Of a stretch of 64,000 nt of DNA, positions 58,450 through 64,000 are shown piece after piece. The DNA comes from Faeciplasma sp045660445 (GTDB lineage: Bacteria > Bacillota > Clostridia > Oscillospirales > Ruminococcaceae), in contig JAZRDR010000001.1 in assembly GCA_045660445.1 (NCBI GenBank), positions 62,001 to 126,000 of the forward strand, given 5' to 3'. Under the pieces are notes generated by a model. That model was not told the DNA's origin, searched no databases, and saw only the letters and a list, made by a program, of their open reading frames with translations. Both the position numbers and the translations under genes were made by a program. How positions within the stretch are numbered: the first letter of the stretch is position 1; every line of letters starts with the position of its first letter.

Positions 58450-59409
58450 AAAGGAGTTGCTGTGATAACCGCGGCGCTTGTGTTCATTCCCTTGTTTCAC
58501 TTTCTTGCCCAGGTCCTCTCTCCAAAACCTCAAACGGTTCCAACAGTCTCAGAAACGCTTGACGAAAACACTGCTTACCCCCTAATTCGCGAGGTGGAAA
58601 TATACGATACTGTAAGGCGTAAGACCTTTACGCTGCCTATAGAGGATTTTCTTTTGTCGGCCCTCATGGCGCAGCTTGCCGAAACTGCACCAAAAGAGGC
58701 GATCAAAGCGCAGGCAACACTTATGTATACATATATTCTTTCTCAAAGGCTTGATCGGCTTTCAGCTCCAACACCCGAGCTTATGGGGGCAGATATCAGC
58801 ACGGATTCCTCTAAATATCCAACACTCATTCTTGAAAAAGAAGCCCCCGACACCATCAAAACCGCTGTCAGCGAGGTTTTGGGCGATTATATCGCCTATA
58901 ACGGCGAGCCGATACAGGCGGCGTATTGCGTCTCAAGCGGGGGATATACCGAGTCTGCGTTAACCGTCTTGGGCGAGGATATTCCTTATTTGCAGTCGGT
59001 TAAGTGCGATTTCGATGCTGATTATATAACTGAAGTGTTATATACTTCCGACGAGCTTTTTGCCCGAATAACCACAAACTGTCAAGGAGTTACGCTTTAC
59101 GGCGAGCCAAATGAATGGATAACCGGACTTTCATCATCCTCAGGCGGATATGTCGCCGAAGTAGCTCTTTGCAATGAGCATAACATAAAGGGAACGCTTT
59201 TCGCTTCTGCACTTAACCTTCCAAGCGCAAACTTCACCTATAAATACAGCCCGGAGTTCGACCGTTTCACATTCACGGTCCGCGGATGCGGACACCTTGT
59301 CGGGCTTTCTCTTAACGGGGCGTGCGAGATGGCAAAACAAAATAAAACCTGTGAAGAAATACTAAAGCATTTCTTCACAGGTATCGAGATCATTCAGTCA
59401 ATGGATTAA
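58435..59409 (+). CDS. SpoIID/LytB-domain protein
   Basis: A 324-residue (or 315) protein with one N-terminal helix and an outer SpoIID domain. SpoIID proteins are lytic transglycosylases that act on spore-engulfment peptidoglycan. LAETAPKEAIKAQATLMYTYI holds the catalytic-Glu region, AYCVSSGGYTES and SVKCDF the Cys pair, and GCGHLVGLSLNGACEMAK the GHG-type end motif. Two starts compete: ATG 58435 (GAAAGG before it) and GTG 58462 (AAAGGAG at 58450-58456, five bases away). The second avoids the terminator hairpin. It fits a spore-former, but the wider spoIIQ or spoIID neighbourhood is not present, so it may be a LytB-like paralog. Confidence 0.8.
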   Translation: MRDFFKGVAVITAALVFIPLFHFLAQVLSPKPQTVPTVSETLDENTAYPLIREVEIYDTVRRKTFTLPIEDFLLSALMAQLAETAPKEAIKAQATLMYTYILSQRLDRLSAPTPELMGADISTDSSKYPTLILEKEAPDTIKTAVSEVLGDYIAYNGEPIQAAYCVSSGGYTESALTVLGEDIPYLQSVKCDFDADYITEVLYTSDELFARITTNCQGVTLYGEPNEWITGLSSSSGGYVAEVALCNEHNIKGTLFASALNLPSANFTYKYSPEFDRFTFTVRGCGHLVGLSLNGACEMAKQNKTCEEILKHFFTGIEIIQSMD

Positions 59410-60326
59410 TCAAGAGTTTCGTCGATAACGACCTCGCCGATCTTAAGCGAAGTAATGACATATCCCAAGTCTCTTTGTTCGACAGTATATATCATGATCT
59501 TTTCTGTCGGAACCTTTCCGGCTGTCACAGTAGTTATGGGATAAACATACTTAACTCTCAGCTCATAACCTGCTTCTGTCTTTTCATAAGATTCTAAAGC
59601 AGGAAGATACGCTACAGTTTTCGGATATGCCGGAAGGGTATACATTCTTGTCTCTTCGTCATATTCAAACAAAAGCTCAACGTCGCCCACGGTTTTGTGA
59701 GCATATTCAAGCCCCGTTCCGAAAAGCTTTGCAACTCTAGCGTCGATATCAAGATAAGATACGATATAGTTTCCGCCGTCCTCAGAAAAAGTAACCGAAG
59801 GATTCAAGATAGCATCCCAGCAAGCCGCGGTTATAATAACATCCTCGCTAAGCACAGAGGTATCCTCGAATACGGCAGAGTCAAACACGGTAAGCGGCAA
59901 AACCAAGCTTTCAAAGCTTTTAACAAGTCTTGTGTCATCACTTTGCAATTTGATGTAATTCACAACTCTGTTCGAGGTTGCAATAATTCCGATAACCGCA
60001 AACACCAAGATCACAAATCCAAAAACTGCGCTTGCGACAGATCTAAGGCTTATATTCGCGGCGCTTGTTACCGTTTCAGGCTCGCTCGTTGCAAGCTCAT
60101 CAGCGTTTTCATCCAAAGCGTCGTCAATAACTTCTTTAACCTCGCCTCTTATCTCTTTAATGGCAGCGATCTTGCTTTCGCGCTTTGCTTCTTTTTTATT
60201 ATCGGCGGTTTCCTTTTCGGGTGCTTTTTCCGCTTCCTTTACGGGAGTATCGCCAACGGCTATGATCTCCTTCACCTCAACAGCAGGTGAGGGGGATTTG
60301 CTTTTATGCTTGTTTTTCTTGCTCAT
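59406..60326 (-). CDS. Membrane protein of unknown function, end of the pro operon
   Basis: A 306-residue protein with a Lys/Glu-rich cytoplasmic N terminus (about 100 residues, KKNKHKSKSPSP and KREVKEV-type repeats), one helix at about residues 100-125 and an outer domain of 180 residues. I do not recognise the family. Its stop overlaps the stop of the SpoIID-like gene by 4 bases, tail to tail, with no terminator between. It lies 7 bases after proA and belongs to that operon. It could be an envelope or division-associated protein. Confidence 0.6.
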   Translation of the reverse strand: MSKKNKHKSKSPSPAVEVKEIIAVGDTPVKEAEKAPEKETADNKKEAKRESKIAAIKEIRGEVKEVIDDALDENADELATSEPETVTSAANISLRSVASAVFGFVILVFAVIGIIATSNRVVNYIKLQSDDTRLVKSFESLVLPLTVFDSAVFEDTSVLSEDVIITAACWDAILNPSVTFSEDGGNYIVSYLDIDARVAKLFGTGLEYAHKTVGDVELLFEYDEETRMYTLPAYPKTVAYLPALESYEKTEAGYELRVKYVYPITTVTAGKVPTEKIMIYTVEQRDLGYVITSLKIGEVVIDETLD

Positions 60327-60333
60327 TTTTTAA

Positions 60334-61584
60334 TCAGTTCCTTATCTGTCCGTTTCCGTTAATAAGATATTTCACGGTCGTAAGTGCCGAAAGTCCCATC
60401 GGTCCTCTTGCATGAAGCTTCTGTGTGGATATTCCGATCTCTGCGCCCAAACCAAATTCGTTTCCGTCTGTAAATCTTGTCGAGGCATTGACGTAAACCG
60501 CCGCCGAGTCAACTTTCTTCTGGAATTCCTCAGCCGCCATCAAGCTTTCTGTAACAATGCACTCGGAATGTCCCGTCGAATACTTCTCAATATGCTCAAT
60601 AGCTTCAAAAATGTTGTCAACAACCTTCACAGCCAATATGTGATCCAAAAATTCTGTTGCATAATCCTCTTCCGAAGCAGGCGTTACACAGTCACCCAAG
60701 ATCATCTTTGTGATCTCACAGCCTCTCAGCTCAACGCTGTGCTCATCAAGCTTTTTCTTAAGCCGGGGCAAAATTTCCTCTGCAATCTCTCTATGCAAAA
60801 GAATGGTCTCGCAGGCGTTGCAAACACCGGGGCGCTGAGTTTTTGCGTTGTCGATAATCTCGATCGCCATGTTAATGTTCGCCGAGGAGTCCACGTAAAT
60901 GTGGCAGTTACCCGTGCCCGTTTCAATAACGGGAACAGTCGCATTTTCAACCACCGATTTAATAAGCCCTGCTCCGCCTCTCGGGATCAAAACATCCAAA
61001 TATTCATTCGACTTCATCATAAGTGTCGCAGTCTCTCTTGATGTATCCGTCACAAGCTGAATACAATCCTCCGGTAGTCCTGCTTTAGCAATAGCTTCAC
61101 GCATGATGTTGCAAATTATCGTGTTTGAATATATAGCGTCGCTTCCGCCGCGCAAAATGCAAACATTTCCCGATTTAAGACAAAGTGCCGCCGCATCAGC
61201 GGTCACGTTCGGTCTTGCTTCGTAAATAATTCCCACAACGCCCAAGGGAACTCTTGTTTTTGTGATCCTTATTCCGTTTGGTCTTATCTCACCACCGTCG
61301 ATAAGTCCGACAGGGTCGGGAAGCGTTGCCACGCTTAAAACACCTTCGGCAATGCTTTCAATTCGCTTTTCGTTTAAATAAAGTCTATCCACAAGCGAGC
61401 TTTTAACTCCGCGCTGTTCGGCGTTTTTAACGTCGATCCTGTTCTGATCGATGATCATTCGCTTGTGATTTACAAGAGCCTCGGCAATGTTCTTAAGCGC
61501 TTCGTTTCTTGTCATCACCGAGCTTGTTGCAAGTGCTTTCTTTGCCTCTTTTGCATTTCTGCCCAAAACATCAAAATCAAACAT
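60334..61584 (-). CDS. proA: Gamma-glutamyl phosphate reductase
   Basis: A 416-residue NADPH-dependent reductase of proline synthesis. The catalytic Cys lies in RPGVCNACETILLH; also VPVIETGTGNCHIYVD and LGVVGIIYEARPNVT. The ATG at 61584 has AAAGG about 14 bases upstream, a rather long spacing. It follows proB by 26 bases. Confidence 0.94.
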   Translation of the reverse strand: MFDFDVLGRNAKEAKKALATSSVMTRNEALKNIAEALVNHKRMIIDQNRIDVKNAEQRGVKSSLVDRLYLNEKRIESIAEGVLSVATLPDPVGLIDGGEIRPNGIRITKTRVPLGVVGIIYEARPNVTADAAALCLKSGNVCILRGGSDAIYSNTIICNIMREAIAKAGLPEDCIQLVTDTSRETATLMMKSNEYLDVLIPRGGAGLIKSVVENATVPVIETGTGNCHIYVDSSANINMAIEIIDNAKTQRPGVCNACETILLHREIAEEILPRLKKKLDEHSVELRGCEITKMILGDCVTPASEEDYATEFLDHILAVKVVDNIFEAIEHIEKYSTGHSECIVTESLMAAEEFQKKVDSAAVYVNASTRFTDGNEFGLGAEIGISTQKLHARGPMGLSALTTVKYLINGNGQIRN

Positions 61585-61610
61585 CTAAAGTTCATCGCCT
61601 TTCTAAATAA

Positions 61611-62396
61611 TTATTTCTTATTCGATACAAACAGCGTGCCGACACATTTTCCGTCAAACACGTCATATAAATTGTTCGGCTCTCCGCCGTTGATTATAAG
61701 CATATCAATGCCGTTGTCTGTTGCGATCTTTGCTGCTCTTATCTTTGTTGCCATGCCACCAGTGCCAAGATTTGTTCCCGCGCCCTTTGCAGCACCTATA
61801 ATGTCATCTGTGATAGCTTCCACTCTCGAGATGAGCTTCGCATCGGGATTAACCCTCGGATCGCAGTCATAAAGCCCGTCAATATCCGACATTATTATCA
61901 AAAGGTCAGCCTTAACAAGCGTTGCAACCATTGCCGCCAACGAGTCATTCTCGCCAACCTCAAGCTCCAATTCATCAATTGCAACAACGTCGTTCTCGTT
62001 CACAACAGGAACAGCGCCCAAAGCAATAATTCTTTCAAGAGCGTTGTCAACGTTGTCCTTGCGCTCGTCGGATAACACATATTTAGTCAGCAAAACCTGA
62101 GCGACAGTTATGTTATATTCCAAGAAAAGTCGGTCATACATATACATCAGCTCGCACTGGCCAACAGCCGCACACGCCTGCTTCGAGGGGGTGTCCTTCG
62201 GTCTTTCCGAAAGCCCCAATTTAGCCATGCCAAGGCCGATCGCACCCGATGTTACAAGCACGACCTCAACACCTGAATTCTTAATGTCAGATATCGTTTT
62301 AACAAGTTTTTCTACAAGTCGGATGTTCATATTACCCGTCTTGTGCGTAAGTGTCGATGTGCCGACTTTGATTACTACTCTTTTTTTGTCAGACAT
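61611..62396 (-). CDS. proB: Glutamate 5-kinase, short form without PUA domain
   Basis: A 261-residue amino-acid kinase making gamma-glutamyl phosphate, first step to proline. VIKVGTSTLTH, VLVTSGAIGLG and GTGGMATKIRAAKIA are seen. The C-terminal PUA domain of E. coli ProB is absent, as in many Firmicutes, so feedback by proline may differ. TTAGGACG precedes the start. It lies between the hydroxyacid dehydrogenase gene and proA. Confidence 0.93.
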   Translation of the reverse strand: MSDKKRVVIKVGTSTLTHKTGNMNIRLVEKLVKTISDIKNSGVEVVLVTSGAIGLGMAKLGLSERPKDTPSKQACAAVGQCELMYMYDRLFLEYNITVAQVLLTKYVLSDERKDNVDNALERIIALGAVPVVNENDVVAIDELELEVGENDSLAAMVATLVKADLLIIMSDIDGLYDCDPRVNPDAKLISRVEAITDDIIGAAKGAGTNLGTGGMATKIRAAKIATDNGIDMLIINGGEPNNLYDVFDGKCVGTLFVSNKK

Positions 62397-62418
62397 AAAA
62401 TCACGTCCTAAACTAATG

Positions 62419-63375
62419 TCATTTCGCGACGTTGTTGATAACCTCGCCGTTTAAATATCCTAAAATGTTTTTCTTAACAAGCTCGATAAGTCTTGTTCTT
62501 GTTTCCCAAGGTGCCCACGCAATGTGAGGGGTGATATAGCAGTTCTTTGCATTACGCAATGGACAATCCTCACGCATTGGCTCATATGTCAAAACGTCAA
62601 GCCCTGCCGCTGCAATTTTACCTTCGTTTAATGCGTTTGCTAAAGCAACCTCGTCAATAACTCCACCGCGCGAGGTGTTGATTAAAATTGCATTCGGCTT
62701 CATAAGAGCAAGAGTGCTCTCGTTTATCAAAAGCTTCGTGCCATCATTTAATGGGCAGTGAAGCGTCACAACGTCAGAGCGTTTTAAAAGCTCCTCCAAG
62801 GAAACGACCTCGATCCCGTCATCGTTTTCGGGATATGTTCTTGTATAAACCAATATATTCATATCAAATGCTTTTGCTATCTTTGCAACTGCCTTGCCGA
62901 TAGCACCAAAGCCCACGATTCCCAAGGTTTTTCCCGAAAGCTCAAAGAAGGGAATGTTGAAATAGGAGAAAAGCTTTGAATATACCCAGTCGCCGTTTGC
63001 AACGGTGTCGGCATATTTCGAAATCGAGCTGTAATGGTGCAATATAAGTGCGAATGCGTGCTGTGCCACCGAGTTTGTTGAATATCCCGGAACGTTGCAC
63101 ACACAAATTCCCTTTTCCTTTGCAGCAACGATATCAATGTTATTATATCCCGTTGCAAAAACGCAGATAAGCTTAAGGCAGGGGCAAGCATCCATTATCT
63201 CGCGCGAGATAACGCACTTGTTTGTGATAACAGCCTCGGCATCACCGATCCTTTGGGCTATCTCATCAGGAGTTGAAAAACCGTAAACGGTCGTGTCACA
63301 AATTTCTTTGATGGGTTCAAGTGAAACGTCGCCGCCCGTAACCGTATCTGCATCTAAAATTACTGTTTTAATCAT
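62419..63375 (-). CDS. D-2-hydroxyacid dehydrogenase
   Basis: A 318-residue NAD-dependent dehydrogenase. Rossmann motif GKTLGIVGFGAIG, catalytic Arg in INTSRGGVIDE, Glu in LTYEPMRED and His in TPHIAWAPWE. Substrate is unclear: glycerate, phosphoglycerate-like or lactate are possible. The ATG overlaps the stop of the upstream membrane protein by 4 bases (ATGA). Proline genes follow at 22 bases, so it is in the same operon. Confidence 0.87.
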   Translation of the reverse strand: MIKTVILDADTVTGGDVSLEPIKEICDTTVYGFSTPDEIAQRIGDAEAVITNKCVISREIMDACPCLKLICVFATGYNNIDIVAAKEKGICVCNVPGYSTNSVAQHAFALILHHYSSISKYADTVANGDWVYSKLFSYFNIPFFELSGKTLGIVGFGAIGKAVAKIAKAFDMNILVYTRTYPENDDGIEVVSLEELLKRSDVVTLHCPLNDGTKLLINESTLALMKPNAILINTSRGGVIDEVALANALNEGKIAAAGLDVLTYEPMREDCPLRNAKNCYITPHIAWAPWETRTRLIELVKKNILGYLNGEVINNVAK

Positions 63376-63794
63376 TTATTATCATCCTCGAAAGCTTCGC
63401 CAATAACGTCTATCTCTTCGTTGATTATAGCCTTGCGCTCGCTCTTAACAACTTTTTCAATGTCGCTCAGATCATCTTCAATGATATCCGATTTGTTTTC
63501 GGCTTCTTTCTTAGAGGCAAGCTCTGCCGTCTTCTCTTTTCTCATCTCAATAATCAGAAGAACAAACAAAACTATCTCGCAAATTCCGACACCCAAAGCA
63601 GTCATGGGATCGCCGTACCACTGCAAAATGATGGTCGCATCGCATATAAGCATCCAAAATACGTTTGAAAGCTTCTTTGTTCTGAAGTAAAGGAGCAAGA
63701 ACAGTGCCGTTGCCAAAATACAGAATATTATATGAAGCTTCATAGGCAGGGGAGCAAACCTGTTCTGCAAAACGTCGATAGCTAAAAAGTTCAT
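63372..63794 (-). CDS. Membrane protein of unknown function, first gene of the pro operon
   Basis: A 140-residue protein with three predicted helices (about 18-37, 45-60, 65-82) followed by an acidic and Lys-rich C-terminal tail. I do not recognise it. GGAGGTATAT precedes the start. It overlaps the dehydrogenase gene and heads the operon with proB, proA and the 306-residue membrane protein. Confidence 0.7.
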   Translation of the reverse strand: MNFLAIDVLQNRFAPLPMKLHIIFCILATALFLLLYFRTKKLSNVFWMLICDATIILQWYGDPMTALGVGICEIVLFVLLIIEMRKEKTAELASKKEAENKSDIIEDDLSDIEKVVKSERKAIINEEIDVIGEAFEDDNK

Positions 63795-63856
63795 ATATCA
63801 TATACCTCCGATTGTTGTTCGTCGATAAAAACTATTACCGCATTTTAATTCATTAT

Positions 63857-63885
63857 AGTATATCACTTTAACGCATAAAATGCAA
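63857..63885 (-). promoter_or_regulatory. Promoter of the pro operon
   Basis: Minus-strand TTGCAT (63885-63880) and TATACT (63862-63857), 17-base spacing; it lies between copy D and the first gene. Confidence 0.65.
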
Positions 63886-63906
63886 TAGCTAAATGGTGAT
63901 AGCGGG

Positions 63907-63981
63907 CTCGGCGCCGATTGCCGATCCTCGCTCGCCGCTCCTTCGTCGCGGCGGTTCGGCTTCGCCTATCGACAGCCTCGC
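63907..63981. repeat. GC-rich palindromic intergenic element, copy D
   Basis: CTCGGCGCCGATTGCCG edge, TCCTCGCTCG, a less perfect CCGC/GCGG stem with CCTTCGTCG loop, GGTTCGGCTTCGCC and TATCGACAGCCTCGC. Close to copies A to C. It lies near the end of the window, upstream of the pro operon. Confidence 0.86.
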
Positions 63982-64000
63982 CCCTAAGCCCTTGACACCG

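Noticed and set aside
1..64000. CRISPR array, insertion sequence or prophage
   Set aside because: No regularly spaced direct repeats, transposase, integrase or structural phage genes are found; the sigma-like pair alone is too little for a prophage.

Overview
The window looks like chromosome from an anaerobic, Gram-positive, probably gut-associated member of the class Clostridia (Oscillospirales or Christensenellales type). The evidence is the gene families and signals: strong AGGAGG-type ribosome sites, TTGACA/TATAAT promoters, many intrinsic terminators, a lysine riboswitch, a tandem glycine riboswitch, a SpoIID-like protein, RicT, a WYL regulator, a DUF896 protein, AGCS and Na/Pi symporters, and secreted glycosidases that are all lipoproteins. 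There is no rRNA, transposase, phage structural module or CRISPR array. One tRNA-Arg(CCT) is present. No exact species can be named from sequence alone.

Layout. 1-9.6 kb: MacB-type ABC exporter, copper chaperone plus CopA, RmuC with a small membrane protein, an unknown protein and xylulokinase. 9.7-22.2 kb: two surface proteins with the same SipW-type (TasA-like) signal region followed by beta-helix-like repeats. Between them lie an orphan MazF toxin, RicT-HolB, a small sigma-region-4 operon with a textbook SOS box, DUF896-WYL, a serpin lipoprotein and a GH43-CBM lipoprotein. 22.2-34.2 kb: a heterodimeric ABC exporter operon, RF3, GH16 lipoprotein, GH51 arabinofuranosidase with a coupled Cys-rich protein, PspC, and formate-THF ligase. 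34.4-40.4 kb: lysine-riboswitch operon dapA-lysA-FNT-glyA, then GH10 xylanase. 40.7-47.7 kb: complete F-type ATP synthase operon. 47.8-64 kb: GH127, argG-argH, Na/Pi transporter, glycine-riboswitch AGCS symporter, tRNA-Arg, NanA/DapA-type lyase, SpoIID-like protein, and an operon with proB and proA.

How it fits together. Xylanase, GH43, GH51, GH127 and xylulokinase form an arabinoxylan pathway, but the genes are scattered single units with their own promoters rather than one cluster. The rotor c subunit carries the two-carboxylate ion motif known from Na+-driven synthases, and the window also has Na+-coupled symporters, suggesting a sodium-based energy economy. Formate channel, Fhs and GlyA form a one-carbon entry route.

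Most interesting signals: (1) a family of GC-rich intergenic palindromic elements (eight 70-bp copies plus hairpin clusters) whose central stems change sequence while staying self-complementary; (2) a 13-bp perfect inverted repeat flanking the promoter of a surface-protein gene, a candidate invertible promoter; (3) an SOS-box operon for a sigma-region-4 protein, divergent from a DUF896 gene; (4) a terminator-like hairpin overlapping the first possible start codon of the SpoIID-like gene.
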